Shown one piece after another: positions 45,017 through 57,026 of a stretch of DNA of 64,000 nt. How positions within the stretch are numbered: position 1 is the first letter of the stretch; each line of letters begins with the position of its first letter. The notes beneath the pieces are model-generated. The model saw only the letters and a program-made list of their open reading frames with translations. It made no database searches and was not told where the DNA came from. Both the position numbers and the translations under genes were made by a program. Source of the DNA: Edaphochlamys debaryana. Lineage: Eukaryota > Chlorophyta > Chlorophyceae > Chlamydomonadales. The DNA lies in the NCBI GenBank assembly GCA_016858145.1, contig JAEHOE010000034.1, positions 744,001 to 808,000 on the forward strand, read 5' to 3'.

Positions 45017-48000
45017 TCACTCCACCACCTCCCCCAGGAGCTCGGGAACGCGCATGAGCCGCACCCCCTCACGCTCCCCCCTCCCCCGCCCCTGCACCCC
45101 GCCCCTGCGCCCCTCCCTCGCCAACTCACTCTCCGTCTCCTCTCCGCCGCCGTCCTCCGTCCCCTCATCCATCGACCGCGTTCCCTGCGTGCCGATCCTG
45201 ACCCCACGCCTGCCCGTGCCCCTGCCCTTGTCCTTGCCCTTTCCACCGCCGCCGCGACCGCCCGTCAGGACCCGGCGGAGGACCGCCACCGCCAGACCAG
45301 CTATCGCGGCCCGGCGCAGGAGCAAGTTGAGGGAGAGCTCGCGAGGCCGGGGGCCGCGGCGGCCAGCGCCCTGGGGGCTGGCGCCCCACGCGGAGGAGAC
45401 CTGGACGAAGTGGGCAGCAGGGGATGCAAGAGGCGGGATGTTTAAACCCGTTAGCGCCTTTGGGGGCCCAGACAAGGGCCTCGTCATCCGCACTGGCTCG
45501 CAAACATTTCCACACCGTCCAGACACTAATGCGAGACCCCGTGCGCAACCAAGCGCTCGGAGGATACACAGCATCAGCGTCCAGCGTTCGCCACTCAGGT
45601 CCAAATCACGCCCAGCCCCGAGCCCCCGCAGCCCCCACACGCACCTGGGGCAGGTCCTGCCGCTGCCACAGCCCCGTCGCGCTCATGGCCCGGCCGATGC
45701 GGGCCCAGGGGTCCCCGGCCCACCACCCGGCCCCCGCCGCCTCCCCTCCCCCTCCCGCTCCAGCTCCTCCGACCACGTCTGCGCTTGCGCCAGGCTCTGC
45801 CGCCCCCTCCCGCTCCCCCGCTCCATGCTCGCTGCCGCCACCCTCGTGGCCGTCTTCGTGGCCGTTGCTCAGGGCCACCTCCGCCAGGCTGAAGCGGGAG
45901 ACGGCTGTGTGAAAGGCGCCGTGGCGGTGGTGGGGCCTCTCGTGGTGGCGGTGGCGGCCTGGCAAAGCCGGCGGCGGCGGAGTGGCGGCGGCGGCCGCCG
46001 ACGGCATGGACGGGTGCCAGAGGGCCCTGGCGGAGGCTGGCTCGGACGCCAGCGGCGCCGCCACCTCCCTGCCGCCGCCGGGCGTTGGCGTCAGTGGCGA
46101 GGGCGCCGCCGCCGACGGAGGTGGGGCAGCGGCGGGGGAAGGCGTGGCGGGCGCCGCCAGGGCTTCCGCCGCCGCCGCCATGACCCGGGCGTGGCTGGCC
46201 TCCTTCTCGGCCGCCGCCGCCGCCGCCGCCAGCTCCTCGGGCGGCACGTGGCCCTTGGCCGCCTTGCCGTACACGTGGTGGTGATGGCCGTACGACAGAG
46301 GGTCGGTCTGCAATCACCGTCATCACATGGTAGGCAAGATGTTTACGTAAAGCCTGGTGGGCTAAGCGCAATGGTCCCTAGCATTCAGCGTGGTCCGGTC
46401 GGCAGGGCCGCACCCGTTCTCACCTGCGTGGGCCCAACCCGGCGCCGCCGCTCCTGTACGAATCCCGGTACGGCAGCGCACATGGTGTGTACGAACTTGC
46501 TCATGCCCATATTGATTGCCATGCTGGGGAGGGGGAGCAGCGCGGGACTCCGTCACCAGCGGGCAAGAAGCACCGAAGCCCAACAACAACCCTCCCATCC
46601 GCCCTGCCGGCCCGCGCCGCTCAACCCACATCCCGGACCGCGCACTGCCACCTCACGGGCTCGCCCAGGCCCCACCCAGGCCCAAACCAGGCCCAGCACA
46701 GGCCCACCCACCGTGCCAGGCGCTCCGGGATGCGCATGTCCTCGCTGTGCAGCAGCACCACCTCCACCGCCGGCCGGGGCCCGCCCCAGGGGCAGGGCAC
46801 GGTCCTGAGGAGGAGGGCAGCCGGAACCAGGGGGAGCGGCCGTAGCGGGCGAAGGCGCGGGGGCTTGTCAGCTCAGCACGCACGCCATGCCCCGCACGCT
46901 CCGCACGCTCCGCACGCTCCGCCAGGTCCAGGTGTGTGGGGCGAGCAGGGCAACATCCCGCAACATCCTGCACTAATGTGGCCCGCCCCTGGCCCATACG
47001 CACCTGCACCGCCACATACTGTGGTAGTCTTGGATCTGGAGGGCAGGGGGGTGAGCACAGCGGGACGGGGGTGATCGGCTGTGGCGGGCATCCAGCCCTT
47101 GTCAGTGTTAGATAGGGCAACACAGGAAGCGCTCAAAGAGGGAGGGGAATGGGGTCAGAAGGCATGGACACGGTGCCCGAGCCCACCCCCGCACCCTCCG
47201 CCATGCACGAATGCACCCGAGCACCCATGCCTCCCCCACCGTTACGCCAGCGTGTAGCGCTCCCACCACCCACCACCCACCACCCCCACCCACCACCCAC
47301 CACCCACCACCACCACCCACCACCCACCACCCACCACCACCACCCACCACCCACCACCCACCACCCACCACCCACCACCCACCACCCACCACCCACCACC
47401 CACCACCCACCACCCACCACCCACCACCCACCACCCACCACCACCACCCACCACCCACCACCCACCACCCACCACCACCACCCACCCACCACCCACCACC
47501 CACCCACCACCCACCACCCACCACCCACCACCCACCACCCACCACCCACTATCTCCCACCTGCACCACCTTGCCGTGCGCCCCGTCGTGAGCGCCCGGGT
47601 GGTCAATGCTCTGCGGTCGCGGGTGCACGGGGGAGAAGGAGGCGGTTGCACACACTATTGCATCGTGCTCTTGCCCATCCTGACAGCCGTCAAGGCGGGT
47701 CCCCACCCTTAAAGCTGCCAAGGGGGAGTTCCTAAGGCCATGCCACGACGTCTGCCGTACCTTGGTGATGACGTAGAAATCCGCAACCGGTGTGTGCTGC
47801 GGCCCCGGTCCAGATCCAGGGCCACCGACGCCGTACGGCAGGCCCTTGTGTACGGCACCGTCTGGCGTGACGGAGTACAGCTGGCGTGCGATGACGTACT
47901 GGCGGTCGGTGATGAATCCAAACGGAAACGTGCGGATCCAGCGCACCACCTGGGGTTCGAGGGAGGAGGTTCCCATGTCCAGATGAGGGAAAGGAGGTGG

Positions 48001-49413
48001 AGACAAGATCGGGGCGACGCATAATGTCCACCCACGCCAGCCTGTTGCCTGCATGCGTTCCCTCTTGCCTGCATACCCTCACCAAACAACCCCCGGCTCC
48101 GCAGCCGACTCGCCCCCCTTCCTGTCCCCCCTCCCCCCTGCCCCCACACACCTGTTGGCGCTGGCGCTGCTCCCCCGCCTCCAGCACCTCGGCGCTCACC
48201 ATGAAGCCCTCCCACTGGCACCTGCAAAAGGAAGTGGTGGACGGAAAAGCACGAGGTCAGTCAATCGGGCACCCAAGCCCGTGCCGCCCAAGGCTCTTCG
48301 CACGGGACGTGTAACGACCGCCCCCCACTTCAACATACATGAAGGCAGCCCGCGGAGTCTTCCAGCCCTCTGCGGCGCTCTCGCTCACCCCCTCCCCGCC
48401 TCGAGGCACTGGTATCCGCGGTAACCATCGCATCCTCTGCACCCGCCCCCACCTCCTGTTGTCATCTGGAGAGAATTGCAACCCCTGGCCCCACAAGTGA
48501 TCCCTTCGGGCTCCCAGCCCTCCGCACCCATGCCCAGCACCCGCCCCCACCTGCTGTTGTCGTCCAGTGAAAAGTCCAGGTACTCGAGCGGGCTCACGTC
48601 CGGCACTACGGTGACCGAGCGGTACTCGCCGATGCCGTTGGGCCGCGACCGCCGGTACGAGGTGTAACGGTAACTGCCAACCACCTCCCGTTCCATCACG
48701 TGAGCCCAACCGCCGGCGGCGGCGGAGAACGGTTGGTCCAGCTCGGCGCGGGCCCGGAAGAAGTCCAGGTCCTTCTCGCTGACGTACCACACGTGAGTGG
48801 GGTGCTCCAGGTCTGACTGCGGCGGCGGTGGTGGCGGCGCCGCCGCCGTCGTGGCGGCGGGGGTGGCGGCGGCGGTTGGGGTCTGAGGCTCGGGGACGCT
48901 GGGCCGGCGGCCGTGCATGGCAGGCGTAGCGGCGGCGGCAGGCGCAGCGGCAGCAGCGGTGGCGTTGGCGGAGACGGCCTCGGCGGAGGCTGCGGCGTCG
49001 CCCAGCGGCCGCAAGGGGTTTCCCGCCGCTGCTTGGGGTGGAGGGCTCGGCGCAGCGGCGCCGCTGCCGCTGACGCGTGGTGCGAGGCGCAGCGCGCGAC
49101 GCCAGCGGGACGGCGGTGCCGGCGACGGCGTCAACAGGCCGGCCCCCGCTCCCTCGCCCGCCGCCGCCGCCGCCGCGGCCGCAGCCTCCCCTGCCGACGG
49201 CTTCGCACCAAGCACGGGCTTAGGCGTCGCCGCGACCGCCGACTCCGCGTCTCCCTCCAGCCTACCGCTCTCTGTCGCTCCGTCGCTTGATTCTCCAGGC
49301 TCCTCTTTGTGACCTAGCGCTTCAGCGGAGGAGTAGCGGCGCCGCACTTGGCGGCGGCCCAGCGAGCGACCCGCCAGCAGTCCCGTGCCGAACACCAGCA
49401 GGAGCGTCGCCAT
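45017..49413 (-). CDS. START-domain lipid-binding membrane protein
   Basis: Nine minus-strand exons join in phase to 837 residues: 49413-48551, 48221-48152, 47949-47761, 47679-47560, 47035-47004, 46804-46712, 46523-46424, 46307-45645, 45400-45017. The N-terminus has a short hydrophobic anchor (MATLLLVFGTGLLAG), then an Ala/Pro-rich linker. Residues ~240-480 form a START-like domain: EREVVGSYRYTSYRRS, VTVVPDVSPLEYLDFSLDDN, WIRTFPFGFITDRQYVIARQ (the R-D-x-V-x-x-R strand of START), DFYVITKDGQEHDAIVCATA, and a C-terminal helix (GMSKFVHTMCAAVPGFVQE). A His-rich patch (GHHHHVYGK) and Ala-rich linker follow, then a probable C-terminal membrane helix (LLLRRAAIAGLAVAVLRRVL) and a charged tail. START domains carry single lipids or sterols between membranes; dual anchors suggest work at a contact site (inferred). 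The intron 47036-47559 contains a large minisatellite. Confidence 0.85.
47262..47549 (+). repeat. Strand-biased (CCCACCA)n minisatellite in an intron
   Basis: About 290 bp of nearly pure CCACCCA/CCACCACCCA units, with no G and almost no T on this strand. It lies entirely inside an intron of the minus-strand START gene, so the pre-mRNA carries GGGUGGUGGGUGG repeats that could form G-quadruplexes. The unit is not the algal telomere repeat (TTTTAGGG). Confidence 0.95.
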
Positions 49414-50169
49414 TTCGCTGGAAAGCTAGAAGGGTGCCTGAGCTCGACAGGCAGCTAGAAGGGTGTTCTATAGATGGCTAACAAGAGGCTCGCGGCCCCC
49501 GGCCGAGGGCGCGCGGCGAGTAGCTGCTGTGTGTCGAGCGGTGCCGGCGAAGCGACGCGTGAATTCTAATGGCAAGCCTCGGTAGCCTAGGTCATTGAGA
49601 GCGCGGTCACGAGAGCTTTGCGAGGGTCTGCGTGATCGGGGGCCAGCGCCGATGTCGAGCGCGCAGGAGGCCGAATTGCGACTCCGAAATGGGGGCGCGG
49701 GCCGCGGTGACGTCGCATGGCCTCGCAAACATTTGCCGTCAAGGTTGCGGGGCCTGCTGCCGCGGCACCGCTGGAGACCACTGGAGCCGTGGCAGGGGAG
49801 CACGCAGCTGCTGAGGCGCAATGTGAGCCCCCCCCAGGCCCGGCGGGTCGCGGCCGGTGCGAGTGTGGGAGGCAAGGCGCGCGCGTTCTGACAGCGTTAC
49901 ACGCTGCCGTCAGGATAGCGGCGTGGGCCCAGCGCCCGCCCGCTACGTCCACTGGCGCCGCCTAGCTTCCGCGCGCTCGCCCCTCGCTCCAGCCCGCGCC
50001 TGCCCCTGCCTGAGCGCAAGCACACTCCCCAGAGGCTGCTCCTCTTGTCCCCATCCCTCCTTCCTTCGTCCCTCCACCCCACCCCTCCTCCCTCCTCCCC
50101 ACACCTCCTCTTCCACCCCTCCCCCTCCTCTTCCCCTTCCCCTCCCTCCCCCTCACAGCTCCCCTCCCC
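49414..50169. other. Intergenic region between START and PPR genes
   Basis: It holds the START promoter and the PPR 3' UTR, with a minus-strand TGTAA at 49897-49901. 50040-50165 is a pyrimidine-rich (CCCTCC)n-like tract. No gene seen. Confidence 0.5.
49897..49901 (-). promoter_or_regulatory. Putative polyadenylation signal TGTAA for the PPR gene
   Basis: TTACA on the given strand, about 270 nt past the stop codon at 50170. Confidence 0.45.
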
Positions 50170-51860
50170 TCACAGCAGCGCCTTGCGCAGGTAGGAGCGC
50201 AGCGCCCTCCGCCGCGCCACCACCTCCTCCGTGAACTCGTCCGGCTCCACGCCGTCCGCCGCCATGCGGTCGATGATGTCCTGCCCGCGGTCCAGGTCGT
50301 TGGTGCGGCAGCACACCTCCAGCAGAGCGTTGAACGAGACTGGGGGGGAGATGGGGGAGGGGTGGGGCGCGGGTGTGGTGGGTGTGTAGTGTGGGTGGTG
50401 TGGGTGTGGGGCGGGGTGAGGGGGAAGCCAGGTGAGGAAACGTGAGGCGAAAGGGAGCATGTGGGGCGCGCGTATTGCCCTCTCGCCCCATCACCCAACC
50501 CTCAGCCAAGTCCCGGTCTTCACCAGAGGCCCTGCCTACAGCACGGCTGTACCCCGGCCCCGAGCCCGACCTGGGGTGGGTGCCCCAAGGCCCCACCCGC
50601 ACCCGAGCCCCTCCCGACCCTCATGCAGCTGCCCCACCGTCCCGCCCATCACCTCAATCCAGATCTGGGTGCCGTACTCACCGGCGCTGGGCTCAATGCC
50701 GTACTTGATCCGCATGGTGGTGAGGGTGGTGTCGATGCGGGACCACTGGGGTGGGTCGGAGGCGCCGTAGCCGCGGAGGAGCACCGCGAAGGAGACCTCG
50801 TCGGGGCGGAGGAAGTCACCTGCCGGGAGGGAGGGAGGGGCGGGTGAGGGAAGGGTTGAGGGGGCAGCAAGTTGGCAGAGGGCGGGGATGGGGTGAGGGG
50901 TGGGGTGGGCGGAGAGGGAGCGAGTGGGCGGCGGGAGGCTTCGCTAGGGGAGAGGGGCGTGGGCGGACGGCGAAGGGCCAGAGGCTAGGGGCTAGGGGCA
51001 AAGCCGTGGGCACGACGCCGGGGCCGCCGAGGTCAGTGCAGTTATAGGTTGGGCTGGCGTTGTGGAGGTTTGTGATGTGGGTTGGACGCGGGGATAGGGT
51101 CACGGCTGTGGGTTGTGAGGCGCGCTGCAGCAGGTTGCCCCTGCAAGCCCGCCCGGGCCTGCTGCCGGTCAGCCCCCCGCCTCACACCCACGGGTGCCAG
51201 GCGTCATCTGTCTCTGCCCCCTGCTGGTGGTTGAGTGGTGGACGCGGTTGCTCTTAAGCTCACTCCCCCTCCCCCCCCAAACACCCCTTCCCTCCCCGTG
51301 GACCCCCCCCCGGACGGCTCTTCCCGCACCCCAAAGCCTACTCACCGAACATCTCATCAAAAATGCTCTGCGCCAGCTCCATGTCGCGATTGCACGCCTG
51401 CACCAGAGCTGTTGCCGCGCGCGTGTCCGGCTGGATGCCCAGGCTGGAGAGGCCCGCAAGCGCGGAAATGGCGTCCCGTACGCGGCCAGCCGCGCCGAGC
51501 TGTTTGATCCGCTTCGTCACCTCCGCGCGGGCTGCAGATACCCGCTCCTCTTCAGACTGTGCAAGGCATGCGGGGATGGAAGTTCGAGAGTCAGAGGCCT
51601 CCGCTGCCCTTCCTCGTCCCGATGAGTCGCTAGTGGTTATACACAGCAGGTAAAGAGTATGGGGCACCTATCGTGTGACAACTCGTGGCCGCGAGAGGCG
51701 CGAGCGTGACCGCACAACACACCTGCTCCTCGCCAGCCTGTAGCCGAGCCCGGCATTGTTGCCGTTGACACCTAGAAGGCCTCACAGTGACCAGAAGGCG
51801 CTTGGCTAGGACTGGTGCCGGGCAACGAGCGAGAACTGGTGGCGGCCGGGTGACTTGCAT
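50170..51860 (-). CDS. Small pentatricopeptide-repeat (PPR) protein, organelle-targeted
   Basis: Four minus-strand exons join in phase to 218 residues: 51860-51723, 51556-51346, 50819-50682, 50339-50170. The first exon encodes a basic, Pro/Arg/Ala-rich presequence (RCPAPVLAKRLLVTVRPSR) typical of plastid or mitochondrial import. At least three PPR-like helical hairpins follow: RVRDAISALAGLSSLGIQPD with TALVQACNRDMELAQSIFDEM; EVSFAVLLRGYGAS with TMRIKYGIEPS; and VSFNALLEVCCRTNDLDRG with IDRMAADGVEPDE. PPR proteins bind organellar RNA, one base per repeat, and control its stability, processing or translation. With so few repeats it would specify only a short site or work with a partner. No additional catalytic domain (SMR, DYW) is present. 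Confidence 0.8.
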
Positions 51861-52487
51861 TTTTGCAATTTTCAGTTGCAAGGCTCAATTGGGCAGGTCT
51901 GTGAGCTACTGTTGTCGCACACTTCGAGGTCTGCCGTAGGTCGGAGTGTGGTGAAGTGCACAAAGGTTGCTTGGCCCTGTCTGCGAAAGCTGTCCAGAGG
52001 GAGCACGAGTTCACTGTAGAAGCACTTTACGAGCAAAGGATATAGCCGGGAGTTGTGGCTCGCGACTTGGCACACACCATCCGCGCGTGCCACAACCGGC
52101 GCCCAAACCCTGGCCAAAAAACCCGCGCTTGGCCCCCGCGCTCCAAACTGCAGGTCGCGCCAGCCCCCCTCAACATCCCTCCACATGAAACGCCCACCGA
52201 AAGCTTATCGACAATGCTTTCGCCCAGCGCGTCCGCAGTCTGAGTGCTCTGTGCCGCCTCGCCCTCGGCGACAGGCTGCACCTGCATAGCCCAGCGGTCG
52301 AGGCGTGCCTCCGCCAGCTCCCCGCTCCCTTCCATGCCTGACCTGCTACACACTCCACATCTTTTTAAAAAACTGCGTGATTGTCGCTACATTCTCACAC
52401 ATACGGTAACGTCGCTCAAGCTTCCCTTCCAGCATCGAGCCCCGCCACGGTCGAGACTCGAGACCCCAGAAGGGCGCCCGGCTGCCT
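51861..52487. other. Intergenic region between PPR and GNAT genes
   Basis: About 630 bp with no recognisable gene. Should contain the PPR promoter and GNAT 3' UTR. No TGTAA on the minus strand was seen. Confidence 0.4.
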
Positions 52488-54126
52488 TCAGGCCGCCTCC
52501 GACAAGCGCTTGATCAGCAGCAGCCTCCGCGGCCGCCCAATCTCGCCCTTCTCGGCCTCCGCCTGCCAGCGCTCGTCAACCCACGGCGCCTCCGAGTATC
52601 CCTGCCGCAGGTACAGCCTGCCGAGTTGAGAGGTACAGAAGCTCGTGAGAAGGACAGGAGAATAGCAGGGCAGGGGTGTTCGCGAGAGGCCGCAACCTCG
52701 AACCCTCATCTCTCTGCGGCCTCGCTTTACCAGATTGCGGGTGTAGCCGTGGAGGGTCAGTCACAATGTTAAAGCGCCAGCACGGATGCACCCTGCCGAG
52801 GGCCCCCTTCGCCAACCCCAGCCCCGCCTCGCAGGTCACACACCCATCACCTCTGGCACGCTAGCATCCGCATTCCGGCGAGTTGCTCCAACTCCCAATC
52901 AGCGACAGGCTCACCTCAGAGCGTCCACGTTGGTCCGAGCCACCAGCAGTCCAACCACCCGGGGATGCGCCTGCAGCTGCACCGCCGCCTGCGCCTCAGC
53001 GTGTTCGAGCAGCCGCGCCGCCACCCCCCGCCGGCGGCAGGGCGGGTCCACGGCGAGCCCAGTCAGCAGGCCGTACGACAGGCCGGGGGGCAGGCCGGCG
53101 GCGGCCGCCACGTCGGCTGGCGCAGTGTCGACGGTTAGCCCGCAACACCCCACTAACTGCAGGGGGGCAGAAGGTTGGGGTCGAGGTTTTGAGGCCGCGT
53201 GGCGGTAGTGGGGTTAAAGGCTCAGGTGCCCTTCATGCTCTCAGAATGAGTTGACGATCGGTGCTCGCGGCAAAGCCCGCACACTGAGCCTGGAGAGGCT
53301 TAAGGCCCACTGTGTGTGAGGCAGTCACCGCTGGGCCTGAATGCCCCCTCACCCGTCCGCCCGCCCAGGCCAGCAGTGTGCGGTGCCGTACGCCGTACAA
53401 CGCGTGCTGCAGGAGGATCGCTAGCAGGGAGCTCCAGCCGAACCACAGGGCGCCCAGGCTTGCCCCTGCCCCGCGGGGCCCGGCGGGCAGCACTGACGAC
53501 GAAGAGGCATCGTTGCTAGCTCCCTTGTCCGCGTCGTCAACGCTCCCGGGTGTCGTGAAGCCGCCCTCGGGTGTCTCTATGTCAATGCTCGCTAGCTGCC
53601 AGTCCCGAGCGTCCTCGTAGAATGAGGCAGCGAGGAGGCACGCCAGCTGCGTGGGCAAGGAAGGATGGGGCGGGCAAGGGTTGGCCCAATGAGGGACGGG
53701 CGAGCGGTCCGGCCACGCCTTTGGCGGCCCGCATGCTTCATAGAACTCAGGCATGTGTGAGCTGAAGGGTATGAACAGGCTGTGGGTGCCTAGGTTGCGA
53801 CCACAAGCAGCCAGCGAACGGGGCAGGGACAGCCCAAAACACACCTGCCACGCGGTGTGGCCCCAGGCCCGAACGCTCAGCCCCTTGACCACTTGAATGG
53901 AGCATTCTAGGGCCCTCCGTTGTCCATGGCGAAGACTAACTGAGGTGGAAGCGTCGGCGGGGGAGGACGTGCAATTGCTGGATGTCTCTTCGCAGCTTGA
54001 GGGTCGAGCTAGTTGGTGACTTGCAGATTGAGGGTAGGAGCTAAAAGGCAAGAGTCGCGGTGATCGCAGATGAGGCGTCGCTTGTTGGCGTCGTCGCAAC
54101 ACGCGGTGAGCGCGTTTGCATAGCAT
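52488..54126 (-). CDS. GNAT-family N-acetyltransferase, probably plastid or mitochondrial
   Basis: Four minus-strand exons join in phase to 315 residues: 54126-53845, 53646-53353, 53156-52915, 52617-52488. The first exon is Arg/Ser/Thr-rich without acidic residues at its start (CKRAHRVLRRRQQ), typical of an organelle presequence. The second has a hydrophobic segment (LGALWFGWSSLLAILLQHAL). The third holds the acetyl-CoA site: GLLTGLAVDPPCRRRGVAAR, with the R/Q-x-x-G-x-A motif at Arg233-Ala238, followed by a helix (LLEHAEAQAAVQLQ) and VVGLLVARTNVDALR. The last exon gives the final GNAT strand, LYLRQGYSEA. Plant plastid GNATs of this layout acetylate protein N-termini or lysines, or small amines such as serotonin; the substrate here is not decidable. 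Confidence 0.85.
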
Positions 54127-57026
54127 TACGGTCGCCAGCTACTTCAGCATGTATAGACTGCAGGGCGGCAAGGAAGGGCAAGGGCGTGGGGCGAAGGAAA
54201 ATGGCCGAGGCAACCCGCGGTCCGGCGGTCGGCACGAACCCTACCGCACACGAACACGGGAGTGTTCGCGGCGCCTTGCGAGGCAGGGGTGGACGGGAAG
54301 GGGGGCAAGGGCAAGGCGGGGTCGTCGGTGCTACCGCCTGGTCAAGCAGGCGGGGGTGCTGGCGATGGAGAAAGTGTGAGGGGCAGCGGGGTATGGCTGG
54401 CCCCTCGCCTCGCATGGCCTGGCCTTCTTCTCCCATCCGAACTTGGCCTCATTGCGACGCACGCACTTCCGCCATGCTTCCGTACGCTTCTTCATAGCAG
54501 CTGTGCAAACTCCGTCAAGCGACGGCTTGTCCCTGTCCACGGCAAGCAGGGGAGTGACGGGACCCATCCAATTCATTGCTGCTAGGGGGTTGTCGTCGGT
54601 GCGTTATGAAAGGCGCAAAACCCTAAGCTGTAATTTAGCAGGACGGGGGCCTGGACTCGTCACTGGGGGTCTAGCACGGGCTGCGGCGTGCACGGGAACG
54701 ACGAGAACGGGAGCGCCTTGTGAAACCGTGAACCTTCCCGTGTGCAGGTCAATCCTGCCCGAATGACTGAGGGGCAGTCAGCCGCGGGAGCTCGGGCTGA
54801 CACCACGGGGAGCTGCGCAGCTGTGCGGAGCGGAAGTCCTGGGGCAAAAGCCAGTAAGGCTCACTCGGTGCTACGGGGCAGACACAGGGCCAGCCCCGCC
54901 CTGCTTGTCTTCTTGCCTCATCTCCTCATTTCACAGGCTGTGCGCGGCTGGCCCCAGCTTCCTTGGTGAATCAGGGTGTGTAACCCGTTGGTGGGAGGCC
55001 GCGAGGCGAGTGCCGTGCATGTCGGCTGCGTGCCATCGGTGCAATCGGCCGAGTCACGCGGCATCCTCCCCATCACTCCGGTGCGATGGCTGCAGGAGAG
55101 AAACGGCTGAGAGCAGGCTAGCTCAAGGAGGGGCCGGAGGCCACCGGGCGACACATGTGCCGTCGCGGCCATCGAAACGCGATCCGCCGCGTTAGCCGCG
55201 CCGTGCGATTGGCGTACCCGGCGCTGAGCGACACCATACTCCTATTGCGACACTTCTTACCATGCTGCCTGCACGTATACGTGATCGTGATGAGAGTTCC
55301 ATACTCTGAATGCTTTAACGCCTCCGGCCCGGCCAGGCCGACTGGCTCCAGCAGCCTTGCACATCCGAGTAAATGGCAGTCTATATGCAGCACTGGCGTT
55401 GACGTTGACGTTGCGGAGGCAGACTAGGAACCGACCGAACCGGCTCACGCGGCGCGACAGGTTCGACCGAAGTTATCCCGCCGTGTCCCCGACCGCGTCC
55501 TAGCAGCCAGAACCTAGCAGCTTGGAGCTCCTGGGAGCTCTGCCTGGGAGCTCTGCCGAGGTAATCGCCGCGGCCTAACCCGGCCCGAAAGGTAGGCAAA
55601 ATCAAGGCCGTTTATCATAACGCTTACCGCGCTGATACGCATGGAGGGCTGGCTAGGGGGGTAACGGGGCTCCGCGAGCATGCCGCATCTCGACCGGGCA
55701 GAAGTTATGAGCGCCCTCTGGCTTGCTGCCCGCCTACACAAACACACCGCTGTCCGTGCTGTGGAACAGTTTCATATCAGCGCTGGTGGGGTGCGGTGCG
55801 GCTCTAACCGGCTTCCAGGGTTCCGTACCCCGCCGGCTTCCAGGGTCCGCTGTCCGCCCCAGGAGGTTCGGGGAAGGGAGACAAGCCCGCCCCAGACCGC
55901 TGTATGAACGGCATGCCCTTCGCCTCCCTGGGGAAGAGCGCATTTGCACCGGGGACTGTGGATGAGGGCCGAGCTTGGGAACACGATCGGGGCCACGCGC
56001 AGCACCCCCGCGAACTCGCATCACGCCTCTCCTGGATCGCCCCCTGCATGGAAGCGACGCATCCGAGCACCCCCGCCTGCAGCACCCCCGCAATTTCCAG
56101 CAGTTTGATTCATCCGAGCGGTAAAAGAAGAGTCGTAGGCCTCTTCCCGGGGCTTCCAGTCGTCCAGAGTGCCCGGCAGTCCCATCTCAACGTTTCGGCT
56201 CGTAACCCTATGGTGGCTGAACTCGGTGCGGCACACCCTCAGGCGAGGAGCTCAGTATGGACGCTGCGGTTACGGGGCCCACCTCCATTCCTGCGACTGT
56301 GGAGGTGGGCGCGGGCAGAGGGGCAGTCGAGGCGGGCTCAATGCCGGGGACCCCACTGCCGTGCCTGCAACTTCCGCCGCACCCCCCATGGGTCAGCGCC
56401 GTACGTCAGGGGGTAACCTTCAATAACTGCGGTGTTTCACACCCGCACCATCTTGACAATTCTACGGGGTGTCCTCATGCCTGATTGCAGGTGATCTGCG
56501 GTACGTTACGGGGCACATATGATGTGGTGAGTCGCGCTCGACTTTCCTGCCTGAGACCCCCGTGTGACGGCTGGGTACCAGGGGCCAAGCCTGTGCTGTG
56601 CGATCGGGATGTGGCCGCAAAGGATAGGACCGAGACGCAGTGCCTGTAGTGTAACGTGCATAAGGCACGAAGAAACCGTTGACAAGATTGTGGAACCGCA
56701 GTGTTGACCGTCGGCGGTCGGGGAGAGGCCTGCAGGCGGGGGGGCACCTGCCTGGCCTCAGTGGTGTTCCCAGAGCAGCTGGGGATGGCGGAGTGGCGGA
56801 GATGCAGTGTTATGCTGTCCTCCGTGCGCTCTGCGGGAGTTCCTTCCCGTTGGGATGTGGGTCGAGTGGGCCAGGCAATCCCTTCCTGGCGAGCGAGGGC
56901 CTGGGATGCTGGACATTGGCGAGGCGCAGGCTCGCGAGGCCGATGATGGATACCGCTAGCTCCACGCCACACCTGGGCAGGCTTTCAAACAGCTGTGAAG
57001 CCGAGAACGCATACCCTACCCCGCAG
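54127..57026. other. 2.9-kb interval upstream of the SAND-ARID gene
   Basis: No supportable complete gene. Small direct repeats occur (GGGAGCTCTGCC around 55530-55560; GGCTTCCAGGGT around 55808-55848). The first exon(s) of the SAND-ARID gene probably lie in 56679-57010, where an open frame includes MQCYAVLRALCGSS and continues into 57027, but start and splice sites are not clear. Confidence 0.4.

Noticed and set aside
44736..46808. 690-codon plus-strand open frame
   Set aside because: It is antisense to the START gene C-terminal exons, Pro/Arg-rich, without domain signals.
47262..47549. Telomere-like or CRISPR-like repeat
   Set aside because: The unit is not TTTTAGGG and there are no spacers; it is a simple minisatellite in an intron.
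47149..47735. Open frames encoding Thr-His-Pro or Gly-Trp-Val repeats
   Set aside because: Translation of the intronic minisatellite in several frames, not protein-coding.
55904..56416. 170-codon plus-strand open frame
   Set aside because: No codon bias, domain or splice context; inside a stretch with small direct repeats.
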